Shown here piece by piece: positions 45,601 to 55,372 of a stretch of 64,000 bases of DNA. The notes below the pieces were generated by a model. That model made no database searches. It was not told the origin of the DNA and saw only the letters and a program-made list of their open reading frames with translations. Numbering within the stretch: position 1 is the first letter of the stretch; each line of letters begins with the position of its first letter. Both the position numbers and the translations under genes were made by a program. Source of the stretch: Panonychus citri (taxonomy: Eukaryota; Arthropoda; Arachnida; Trombidiformes; Tetranychidae); the NCBI RefSeq assembly GCF_014898815.1, contig NW_026515521.1:558001-622000 (forward strand). The letters are read 5' to 3'.

Positions 45601-48556
45601 TGTGAGAATAGGAAACACAATTGTAGATAATTCCGTTGATTGGAATTAGAATGAGAATTTATCTCGAAGAGATTCAATGGTTGAATCAAAAGGTTCAGGA
45701 GAAAATCTGTCACAATCAGATAATTCACAGGATCTTTCAGGATTACACTTCCACAATTCTTGATTAGAATATGAATATCACTAAGTGATTACTTAACTTG
45801 AGTAACTTTATTGAAAATTGAAAATTAACGGAAAATGACAAAGAGAAGAAATTAATCTTAATAGATTAACAACTAAATCAAACTGAGGTTAATGATTAAC
45901 ATAAAATTGAAAATCAAATTTTGGGGGAAACAATTAATGGTTACAATTAACGAGGGAAAATTGATTAAGCTTTACAAAGCCAACATCACTCAGTGATCTC
46001 ATCTTGGAAGATAATAAGATGGAGACAATAATCTTTGTCTTCTGACTTATCCTTTCAACATGTTAACCTAAGAGGGTTAAGCTTAATAGAGCTACAAAAA
46101 GAAAGATAAAAAGAAAGATAAAAAGAAAGGAAATTTGTTTCTCTTTCTCAATTTGCCACTTTTTAGTGATGTTAAGAAACAAGAGAAAACAATGGAAATT
46201 TTTACAATCTATTAATTGTACTATTTGGAAGTTCTTATTAGAACTGAACAATTCAGGGAAAAGAATCATCATGATTAGAAACATTAATAGATGTAATTAG
46301 AAACATGAAATATTGAAATTTAAGAAAAGTTGTTTGATTATCTGAGATAATTGTAGTTATAAGATAATCGTAATTTGGTTAATTTTTGGTTGTTTGTTAA
46401 ATATGAATGAAATTTGGTTAATTAAGCTTAATTAAGCTAATCAATAACATATTAGTGTTCAAGTTAATCAAGATGATTAACAGATTAAGGTCAATATGAA
46501 TGATTAAGCGACAATTAAGAAGATCATTAAATGATAAATAGTAAAAGAAAAAGAAAATAAGAAAACAAAATGAATGAAAAAGAAATCAGAAAATCGTAAT
46601 AGCGATACAATTGGAATTCTGATGGATTCAGGTTTTCTACCCTTCAATTCCACGATTTTGATCAAGATAGTCCATTAGAATTCGGCTTTGGATCCTTCGA
46701 GTTTGCTGATTGTTCTTGAAAATATCCAACAGGATAAAAATTGAACGTCGAACTTGAAGGATAAATTTCTTGATCATTTGATTCTTGAGATGAAGATGTT
46801 GGAATTGTTTCCTGAGTAGATGGTTGAGATGATGGAGGAGCGGATGAAGTTGAGACAATTCCTGGAGATAATCGTTGAGGTTCTGGGTTATTTTCAAGGG
46901 CAAATATTGGCGGTGAGTTTTGGTGATTAGATTGAGATGATGATGATGATGATGATGATGTGGATGAAGATGTAGATGTAGATGATGATGAGGTTGATTC
47001 TGAAGTTTCAGATTCTTGGGATGGAGATAAAGGTTTAGAGTCTTTAGTTGATCTCTGATGAGAATCACTTTTAGGTGATTGTTTTGATGAACTTGCTGAT
47101 GGATGAATTTGATCAGCGACTCTGGGATAGATTAGTGTGAACGTGAAGGGTGACACATGAAAATTCATCATATTCAGGGTTGATTGATGGTTAGAGCATA
47201 AGCCCAATTTTCAGGCCACTTTGCCTTTTAGAGGCTACGAGGTTTTCGAATGAATGAAACCATTGTTTAATTGATTGACGAACATTATCTTGTTCTTCTG
47301 GTTTCAGCCTTAGTAGAGGATTAATTTTCGTGAATGGATTGATTGGATGACCAGCATCTTCAGAGATACTTATTCGAGAACAGGGTCGATTGTAACTGAA
47401 TTTTCCTTCTGAAACTCTGAGCCATTCCTCTGAATCGTTTACAAGGTATTGAGGAACATGAGACCATTTAATGGTATGAGGTCGAGAAGGCAGGGTCATA
47501 AGAATTTATCGGCGGGAAGCCGATTTGTCTCAAAATTCTTCCTCTTCGGCTAAGGGAGAGTAGGGTCTCTAGATTTATTAAAGTCGTCCAGAAGCCAAGT
47601 TTAACATTAGCATAAGAACGAATTTTATCAGGGGAAAGATTAGGATCGTCAGGGTTTTCCTCACGATTAATCATGAGACAAGCGAAAAGTTCAAATTTCA
47701 AGTCGAAATCATGTTGATGGGTAGAATAGGTGACTTGAGGTTTCGGAGCGATTTTAATGTGTTGGGGAATGAAGCTCATTAATCGCTTAGGGGCGATAAG
47801 GGATAATTCTTTATTAGAAGAACCTCTGTGAAACAATTCGATTGTATCAAGATCAACTTCCTCACGGAATAAACCAAGTCGACAATTCGATTCATGTTCA
47901 TTGAGTAGTTTAGGGGCGAATGACTCTTGACAGAGAGTAAATCTACATGTGAATTTACATGAACGATAATTGACATAATTTTCCGAATAAGAGATTTGAT
48001 TATAAGTTGGATAATTGTCAATTGCAGCGAAAGTCTTGATACAATACGGATTGAGACAAATGAACTTATTTGATTGTAAAATTGGGGTTAATTTGAGAAT
48101 TTTGATTAATTGTTGAGAAAAATTAACACAGTTGAGACAATACCAATTAAGGCATGAACAACATTCAACTGGATTAAGAGCTACTTGCTCACAGAAAAAG
48201 CATCTAATTGATAAAATGAAATCTTCAAGATTTTTATGGTAAACGGAAGATTTTGATATTCCTTTAGGAATCTTAGGCAAAGGAATAGAATAGATAGAAT
48301 TATCTTGGTAGAGATTGAGGAAAATTTTCTCTCTAATCATTTGTTCATATTTACGATAAATAGTTTAAAACCTTCATTTTGATTCAGACTAACTGTTGAA
48401 TTCGACGATAATTATCGAGAAACATGATTAGGCTGTTGAGCGGTTGGAAGAGGAGCAGGATATTCATCCTCTTCTCCAGGAAATTCACCTGGTTTGGGGT
48501 AACGATTCAATCGAGGAGATGAACTGGTTTGAGTTTCAGAGGTCGAAAAAGTTACA
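45601..48556 (-). repeat. 3' LTR (2,956 bp), deletion-rich copy
   Basis: Matches the 5' LTR along its length but is 31 bp shorter. The losses are one- to three-base and concentrate within the ORF3 coding part (46630-47560, 48230-48430), while 46061-46620 is identical to 55841-56400. They break ORF3 in several places. Confidence 0.93.
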
Positions 48557-48999
48557 ACTTTACCTTTCTTCTTACTTTCTCTCGATTGTTTCGGTTGAGA
48601 TGGAGCTTCAGAATTGATTGAATCCATGGGAATAGATCTCTTTAGAGATGTCGGAGGATAAACAGTTCGAGTTTCCAATTGAACAGAATCCAAATGATGA
48701 GTATATTGTTGAACAATTTCAGGGGTTAGATTAGATCTTATTGGTGAAGCGATAGTGTAACAGGGAAATCTTTGAATTGGAGGTGTACCAGGTCTACCAG
48801 GTCGGTAAACGATTGAATGTTCAGAATCACAATCAGATGAATCCTCTATTAAGGAATTGAAGTTAAACGACACACGATGATTACCAAGAGGTGAAGTGTT
48901 AGAAGCACGAGAAGAAGCGACACTGACTCGGTCAACCGAAGGTGAGCTGTTTATATCCATCTCAATGGCGTTTCTAGACGCAGAAAATTGGTGACTCAT
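46637..48999 (-). pseudogene. ORF3 as read from the internal region into the 3' LTR (broken)
   Basis: A plausible start is ATG 48999 (MSHQFSASRNAIEMD) in the internal region. The frame is Ser/Pro-rich, crosses the LTR boundary at 48556 and meets a stop at 48412 because of a two-base loss (ttatcgagaaac versus ttatcgagagaaac). Later frames (47468-48340, 47191-47499, 46662-47207) carry the RING/TRAF-like part and the Ser-rich tail in pieces. The upstream 50283-49000 portion of the same frame is the integrase tail and a Phe/Leu-rich stretch that may be an intron or untranslated. Confidence 0.7.
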
Positions 49000-50283
49000 G
49001 TTAAGATGCTCAATTAAGCAATTAAGAGGATGATTAATGAAGAGTAAGATAGCTAAGCTATGAAGAGACAAAATGGTTGACCAAACACTTAGAGTTGAAA
49101 AGCTTAAGATATTGAGATTATTGGTTGATAGAATTTTCGAGAGAAAAGAAGAGAGAAGAATTCGACAATTCGAATAGAATTTGAAATTGACTGAGAATTT
49201 AGGTGAAAAGATAACTAAGTTATAACAGAATTCACTGAGATTAATTTCAAAAAGAATAGAATTTTCAAAGAGAAAAATTGAACAGAAAATGTTAATGTTA
49301 ACACTTGATGAGCAAAGGGTTAAGTGGGAGACAAAGAAAGACAAAAGCGGGAACAATGGAGCGACACCAACGCCTTCACTTGTCAAAGAGCAATAATTAA
49401 AATTAATTATTCGATTTTCGAAGAAAATTTTCATATACTTCAAGTATCTATTACAATTAATTTCATGGACAATTGAATTCATTAAAATTCTTTCAGAATT
49501 TGTATTATCATCATTAGATGATAGCATGAGAGAAAAATACAAAATGTATGAGATTTTTTGTTTTGCTTGATTTCTAGTCAATGGACGAGTTTGATTACTT
49601 AGAATATTTTTGGATTGAGAAGTGATCAATTGATCTGAAGTTTGATATCTACGTTTCTTAGAAACAATTGGAATTAACTGACTAGAATTAATATCACTTG
49701 AGTGATCAAGATTTATATCTGTCGATTGTTCAGAATTGTCAGGAAAATATTCATCCAAAGTTTTCATTGAATCAGTTGAGAAATCATTTAGACCTTTTAG
49801 GGTAACTGGATTGTAATTAGAATTAGATTCTAGAGTCGAGAGAGATGAAGATCCATTCAGAATCTTATCGGTTAATTGAGAATTGACAGAATCTTGAATA
49901 TTAGAATCAAGATTCTCAGTATCACTAAGTGATTGTAAGTGTTTATCTGCTAATCTTTTGATTTCAGGGGTATCGAAATTTTCAGTTTCTAAATAAGAAT
50001 TTGGATTGAAATAAGCATCTCTAAGAGATTTCATTTCTTCGCTAATTTCGCCTTTGAATAACTTAGTATTCGATACATTAGCATTGAATAAACCAAGATC
50101 GTCGAGATCTAATAATAGTAATGACCCTTTCTTGATTCCACAGACTAGATGAGGTCCATGATATTTGGGTCTGAGTTTTCTTGAAACGGAGGAATCTATT
50201 GATTCATTTTTCACCCAAACAAAATCTTGTAGTTTGTATGGAGATTGATGATGAAGTAATTTCGTTCGATTGATCTGATACAA
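48412..50283 (-). CDS. Integrase C-terminal tail plus downstream open frame
   Basis: 623 open codons. The first roughly 80 (YQINRTKLLHHQSPYKLQDF, then KYHGPHLVCGI) are the integrase C-terminal region, displaced from pol by one base. Next comes a Ser/Asn/Asp-rich linker, then a Phe/Leu/Ser-rich stretch with several hydrophobic runs (for example VAPLFPLLSFFVSHLTL) that could be a cryptic intron or an env-like remnant, then the beginning of ORF3 from 48999. The frame is interrupted at 48412 inside the LTR. Confidence 0.7.
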   Translation of the reverse strand: MYQINRTKLLHHQSPYKLQDFVWVKNESIDSSVSRKLRPKYHGPHLVCGIKKGSLLLLDLDDLGLFNANVSNTKLFKGEISEEMKSLRDAYFNPNSYLETENFDTPEIKRLADKHLQSLSDTENLDSNIQDSVNSQLTDKILNGSSSLSTLESNSNYNPVTLKGLNDFSTDSMKTLDEYFPDNSEQSTDINLDHSSDINSSQLIPIVSKKRRYQTSDQLITSQSKNILSNQTRPLTRNQAKQKISYILYFSLMLSSNDDNTNSERILMNSIVHEINCNRYLKYMKIFFENRIINFNYCSLTSEGVGVAPLFPLLSFFVSHLTLCSSSVNINIFCSIFLFENSILFEINLSEFCYNLVIFSPKFSVNFKFYSNCRILLSSFLSKILSTNNLNILSFSTLSVWSTILSLHSLAILLFINHPLNCLIEHLNMSHQFSASRNAIEMDINSSPSVDRVSVASSRASNTSPLGNHRVSFNFNSLIEDSSDCDSEHSIVYRPGRPGTPPIQRFPCYTIASPIRSNLTPEIVQQYTHHLDSVQLETRTVYPPTSLKRSIPMDSINSEAPSQPKQSRESKKKGKVVTFSTSETQTSSSPRLNRYPKPGEFPGEEDEYPAPLPTAQQPNHVSR

Positions 50284-53010
50284 CTGTTGCGATTTTAGTC
50301 GCGAAGGCTAATTTTCTAGCTTGAGAAACATTAACTTGAGGATGATGAGAGATTGACAAATGATTGTCTAACGGTTTATTCGGTTCTCTACCGAAAACTA
50401 AGAAATAGGGACTGAATCGAGTTATTTTGTGTACGGAAGAATTGATTGCATAAAGCGATGCTTCGAGAGCGTTTTTGAGATTTTTCGTACCATTTTCGAC
50501 AACGTAAGTTCTGAGTCTTTCAGCAATAGTTCTATTGCATCGTTCAACGATTCCCTGAGATTGAGGATGGTAAGGAGAAGAAATATCATGAATGATACCA
50601 TTTTTCTTAAGAAATTCAGCTACTGAATCTGAAAGTAAATTAGTTCCTTGATCCGTTTGGATATGAGTCGGATAACCAAACAGGTTAAAGAACTGAGTTA
50701 AGAAATTTATAACGGTAGAAGCGGTTTGATTCAATGTTAACCTTGCATAAACATATCGAGACAAAACATCAACAATGACAAGAATATATTTCTTACTGTT
50801 ATTGATAGTGATAGGACCCTGAACATCGAGTTCAAATCTTTGAAAGATCTCTTTAGGGATTGGCTTAGCAGCGGGATCAATGTAGATGATGTTAGTGGGC
50901 TTAGCGATGCTACATGTAACACAAGAATCACACAATTTTTTGATCTCTTCGTATAGATATTTACACCAGAAACGACGAGCAATATTCAAGTAGGTCTTTT
51001 CGGTACCAAAATGTCCACCAAGAGTTGATTCATGTTCAACGTTGAAAATTTCTTTTAAAGTAACGGGATCAATTACCAATCTTGCACCGAAGGGAGTTCT
51101 GATATCTTTTCGATAAACAAGTCCATCTTTGATTGAGTATCTTTTAGATGATACAGAATTGGGATTTTTGAGTTGTTCAATAATCTCTTGGATAACTGAG
51201 TTATCTTGTTGTCGACGACGAATTTTTTCCTTCCATAGAGAAAAATCAGCAGGAGTAGAACTTTTTTCAGATCTAATTTGATCGATTGGATTATCAATTG
51301 AGTAGAAAATGATAGGAGGATTTTTGAATTGATTAATATCAAAAACTGGAGTTTCAAGAGTTAGATTAACAAGATTTAAACCAAGATCATAATATTTATA
51401 ATCTTCGGAATCAAACACATATTCAGTTAAGAATATTTTATCTAGGAATTCTTCCTCTGGGTCAATGATTTTTCGATGTTCCCATTCCGATTGATATCTA
51501 GAGAAGCAATCAGGAGGATGGGTATTACCTTTTCGGTAAATGACCTTAAAATTATAAGTCGATAACATGATTGACCATCTCTGTAGTCGAGAATTTTTAA
51601 AGTTAATCTTAGTTAACTGGCACAGGGCATGATGATCGGTTTCGATCAAGAATTTATCACCTTCTAGGTAATGATTATATTTGTAGACACCAACGAGAAT
51701 TGCCAACAATTCTTTCTCGGAAACTGAATAATGGAGTTGATGCTTCAAAAGTTTTTGCGAAAAGAAGCTTACCGGTAACCAATCTTTAACTTCTTCGATG
51801 GGAGTTTCGGGATTGAAATTTGGGGATTTACAATCTTCTTGGAGAAGAATACCACCAACGGCGATATCTGAGGCATCGACGGCGATTTTTCGTCTTAGTT
51901 TTGGATCATAATGAACCAATAGAGTTGTATTTAGAAGTGACTTTTTTAAAGTGTCCAAAGCGATTTTATCAGCAGGTAAAATTTTAAATTTTCTTTCCTT
52001 AGAAATTAGTCGATAAAGAGGAGCAGCGATGAATGAATAATTCGGGATGTATCGACTGAAGTAATTATAACATCCTAATAGGGATTGAAGTTCTCGGACG
52101 TTTTTAGGATAAGGTAGATTGACCAAAGCTTGAACTTTCTTAGGGTCGGGACGGATACCTTCACCAGAAACAAGGTGACCTAAAAGCAAAATTTCGGTTG
52201 AACCGAATGAACATTTTTCAGGTTTGACTTTGAGATTGTATTTTCTCAAACGATCCATGACAAGAGCAGTATTAATTAGTAATTCATCGAAAGTTTTACC
52301 AACAACAGGAATATCATCAAAATATCCAATACAATGAACGTATTGTAATCCATCCAGAACTTTATTCATAAATCTCTGGAAGATAAAGGGAGCACCAGAG
52401 AGACCCATAGGTAACCTCTTATATTGGTACTTACCATCAGGGGTAACGAATACCGTTTTTGCACGTTCAGAAGGTGGAAGTTCAATTTGATGATAGCCTT
52501 GGGCTAAGTCAAACATATTGAAGAAATGTCCACCTCGAACCACTTCGAGACAATCATCGATACGAGGCATTGGAAACTGAGGGATCTTCGTCAATCGATT
52601 TAGTAAACGATAATCAGTAACCATACGATATGTACCATCTCTGCGAGATACCAAAATTGAAGGAGATCCACCGGGAGCATCAGATGGTTCAATTAAATCA
52701 TGTTTAATCATGTCGTTGATGATTGTTCGAAAAGCTTCACGCCTTTCAATTCCACAATTATAAGGCTTTTGAAATGGAACATATTGATTATCTAAATCAA
52801 TTGTAACGGGACAGATGGATGATGAAACAAATCCTAAATCATTTTTATGTTTAGAGAAAACATCTTGATAATTATCAATTAAATCAAGAAGATTTTGTTG
52901 TTGAATCTCTGAGAGATCAGGATTGATGCGAGTTTTAATCTGCTCAAGAAATGGAGTAATTTTAGATTCATTAATTTCATCTAATGAAACAAGATCACAT
53001 TTAGCGATGA
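50204..53010 (-). CDS. pol: Pol: reverse transcriptase, RNase H, integrase (gypsy type)
   Basis: The pol frame lies -1 to gag and is open from the gag end, so it is probably expressed by -1 frameshifting; the first in-frame ATG used here is 52711. Motifs in order: FNMFDLAQGYHQI and YFDDI (RT, catalytic aspartates), LGCYNYFSRYIPNYS (thumb/connection), VDASD...EKELLAI...ETDHHAL (RNase H), H...GGHFG...CDSCVTC (integrase zinc finger, HHCC) and the D,D,E core (ELDVQGP, TDQGTNLLS, HPQSQGIVERCNRTI). The protein ends early at 50204: the integrase C-terminal segment (LQDFVWVKNE) continues in the other frame from about 50283, a single-base indel. Domain order places it in Ty3/gypsy (Metaviridae). Confidence 0.93.
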
Positions 53011-54417
53011 TTAGATTGGAGGTAAATCTTTTCCAATTGAACGATTGTTTGAATTTAAGGTTATTTCGGAAAGTGGAGTAGGTAATTTTTCAGAATTTAT
53101 CTTAGATGAGCGACTTCGATCATTTAGAATATAATCAGAATCAGAATCTCCAGAAACTTGAAGGGAAGATTCAATAAGATGTTCAGTTTCATCTTGAGTG
53201 CAAAACCGAAAGTAAAAGTCTGGATTATTATACTCAATTGAAGTTGGAGTTTCCTTGGAGGAAATATTGTAATCAGTACCATCCGATTGAATTTTCATGT
53301 AGAAAAGATGAATGAAAGCGTTGCCAAGAAGAAGAGTGGGTTCAAAATTTTTGCAAATTTGAATTTTGAGAACATGACATGGTTCAATGTTAGAATGTTT
53401 GACAAGAGCAAAAGCAAAACCACAAGAATTGACAACAGACTTTGCACAAATACCTTGAAGGTAACGAGATAACGGAATAGTATTAACTTCGAGTTTTTCA
53501 GCTAAAGCAGCATCAATGGCACAAGTATTAGCACCAGTATCGATTAGAACTTTTCCCTCTCTCACCAATTCTTTTGATGGAAGACAAAGTTTTAGATTAA
53601 TCTGAGGCATATGATTAATAAATGAATTTCCAAGTTTGGTGATTTGAGGTAAATTTTTAGATGCAGTAAATGCGATTGAAGTATCACGAATAGCTGATTG
53701 AACGGGTTCAGCATTGATTGAAGATGTTGAAGGATTAACTAAAGTAGTTAAATTCGCAGGCAAATTAGTGTTAGAAGTAGAGTTTGAATTGGTCTGATAT
53801 GACCTTTGTTGAGGTTTAGAAGCATTTTCGGAAGCTTTTCTAGCGGCTAATTTAGCACACTCACTAATAACGTGATCAGTAAATTTCTTACAATAATTGC
53901 AATATTTTTCACCTTTATTGTTAGAAGGTGGATGAGAATGAGGTTTATCGGAATGATTAGTTTTACCACTATTATGGTTACCTTTGAAAAGTCGAGATAA
54001 TGAAGATGATTTTTCATTACGATCAGAAGGCTTAGAATTAACCTTTGATTTGTTTCTTTCTCTTGATTGTTTTTGATCGAAATGTTTACGAGTTAGGTAA
54101 TTGAAGATACGAGTTTTATCGTCATTGATACCTAAGGTATAGATTTCTTCTCTAATATATCTTGGGATATGTTGGAGAATCAAAGAAAGAAAGACGCGAT
54201 CAGTTACAATACCCAATGATTTATGAACAAGTTTTCTCATTTCTGAGAAAAACTTTTCTGGATGATCCTCAGGATTAAATCGACATTGTTGCAATTCGAA
54301 ATCTGCTGAGTATTGTGATTCGGGAGTTTTCAATTTCTCGAAAAGAGCATGAAGATAATCTTCATAATTAGTAATCGAATCCAATTCGTTAGCAATACTC
54401 TTAATTTCATGTGCCAT
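53011..54417 (-). CDS. gag: Gag C-terminal half with zinc knuckle, and protease
   Basis: 468 codons. The first about 110 residues resemble the retrotransposon gag core (LQQCRFNPEDHPEKFFSEMR, then LILQHIPRYIREEIY). A single zinc knuckle CNYCKKFTDHVISEC (CX2CX5HX4C, one residue longer than the classic spacing) follows a basic Ser/Asn-rich stretch. An aspartic protease active site VLIDTGANTCAID lies near residue 290. The ATG at 54417 is probably not the true start: gag is continuous with the frame at 54435-55280 apart from one missing base in the A-run near 54460. Confidence 0.88.
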   Translation of the reverse strand: MAHEIKSIANELDSITNYEDYLHALFEKLKTPESQYSADFELQQCRFNPEDHPEKFFSEMRKLVHKSLGIVTDRVFLSLILQHIPRYIREEIYTLGINDDKTRIFNYLTRKHFDQKQSRERNKSKVNSKPSDRNEKSSSLSRLFKGNHNSGKTNHSDKPHSHPPSNNKGEKYCNYCKKFTDHVISECAKLAARKASENASKPQQRSYQTNSNSTSNTNLPANLTTLVNPSTSSINAEPVQSAIRDTSIAFTASKNLPQITKLGNSFINHMPQINLKLCLPSKELVREGKVLIDTGANTCAIDAALAEKLEVNTIPLSRYLQGICAKSVVNSCGFAFALVKHSNIEPCHVLKIQICKNFEPTLLLGNAFIHLFYMKIQSDGTDYNISSKETPTSIEYNNPDFYFRFCTQDETEHLIESSLQVSGDSDSDYILNDRSRSSKINSEKLPTPLSEITLNSNNRSIGKDLPPI

Positions 54418-54434
54418 TGCTTTTTGTAATAACC

Positions 54435-55280
54435 TTAGACGAGTTGAATCATCAACTTTTCCTTTGATAGTCGATCACGGGTCTTAACTAACCAAGCAAA
54501 TGTATCTTCACCCTGAGTAAATTCAGGTACATGTGGATCGGCTTTTAATTGTTTAGCAATCTCGAGGAAAGAAGCAGCAGTGAGAGGAAAATCGGGTGAC
54601 ATCGTAGATTGAGAATTATTTGTAACTGAAGGCTCGACTATATGAGCACCATAATTGTTAAGAGCAACTTTGATTTTGTTCAAAGTTCCAAGAGCAAGAG
54701 GTAAAGCATATAACTCACCATGAGAGATATTCAAAATAATATCATCATCACGTCCAATGGATTTGATAAAAGTTTGAATTTCTGACTCGGAAACATTTTG
54801 TAATCGGAATTCTCTTAGCCAATCGGGAATATCTTGTTCCTTGACTTCAGAGACAGGAAGATCTAAAATTTCATTCGAGTCAAGTTCTTCACCAAAGAGA
54901 AGTAAATGAGTCTTCACGACTTCAGTAAGTTTCTTTACAGCCAGAGAGCGAAGAGGTAACGGTGAATTCCATAATTCAAAGAGAGAAACTATTTCATCGT
55001 AGTTTAGATCTCTGAGAGATGTAGTGGTAACAACACGAGTAGTTGGTCGAGTAGTGACCGGAGTAGATGGAGGGTTTGAGACGACTTGAGGAGTAGTTAA
55101 CATTGTCTCATCGGAGATGTTGCTTGTTGAGGCAACAGGAGCATTGGGAGAAGATGTAACACGGGAAGAAGCACGAACAGAAGCACGAGGAGTGTTACGA
55201 GAAGCAGCACGAGCAGCTCTAGCGGCACGAGCCTTAGCAAGAGATTCTTGTCTCTTAGAGAGCTTGGGAATTGGAGCCAT
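54435..55280 (-). CDS. gag: Gag N-terminal half
   Basis: Starts MAPIPKLSKRQESLAKARAA at 55280, about 90 bp after the end of the 5' LTR. The N-terminus is Ala/Arg- and Ser/Thr-rich, followed by helical sequence (NYDEIVSLFELWNSPLPL, then PDWLREFRLQNVSESEIQ). The frame stops at 54435 owing to a one-base indel in a short A-run; the downstream gag half is at 53011-54417. Confidence 0.85.
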   Translation of the reverse strand: MAPIPKLSKRQESLAKARAARAARAASRNTPRASVRASSRVTSSPNAPVASTSNISDETMLTTPQVVSNPPSTPVTTRPTTRVVTTTSLRDLNYDEIVSLFELWNSPLPLRSLAVKKLTEVVKTHLLLFGEELDSNEILDLPVSEVKEQDIPDWLREFRLQNVSESEIQTFIKSIGRDDDIILNISHGELYALPLALGTLNKIKVALNNYGAHIVEPSVTNNSQSTMSPDFPLTAASFLEIAKQLKADPHVPEFTQGEDTFAWLVKTRDRLSKEKLMIQLV

Positions 55281-55372
55281 TTAGAAAGCTAACAAATTAA
55301 TATCACAAAGTGATGAAGAGAAAAGAAAGATAACCGAAGAATGGAAATACAATCCTGGTATCCTCGCCAATT

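Noticed and set aside
46637..47068. His/Leu-rich ORF on the minus strand (also 56455-56988)
   Set aside because: It is a frame shadow of the Ser-rich tail of ORF3; TCA/TCT repeats read as His/Leu in another frame.
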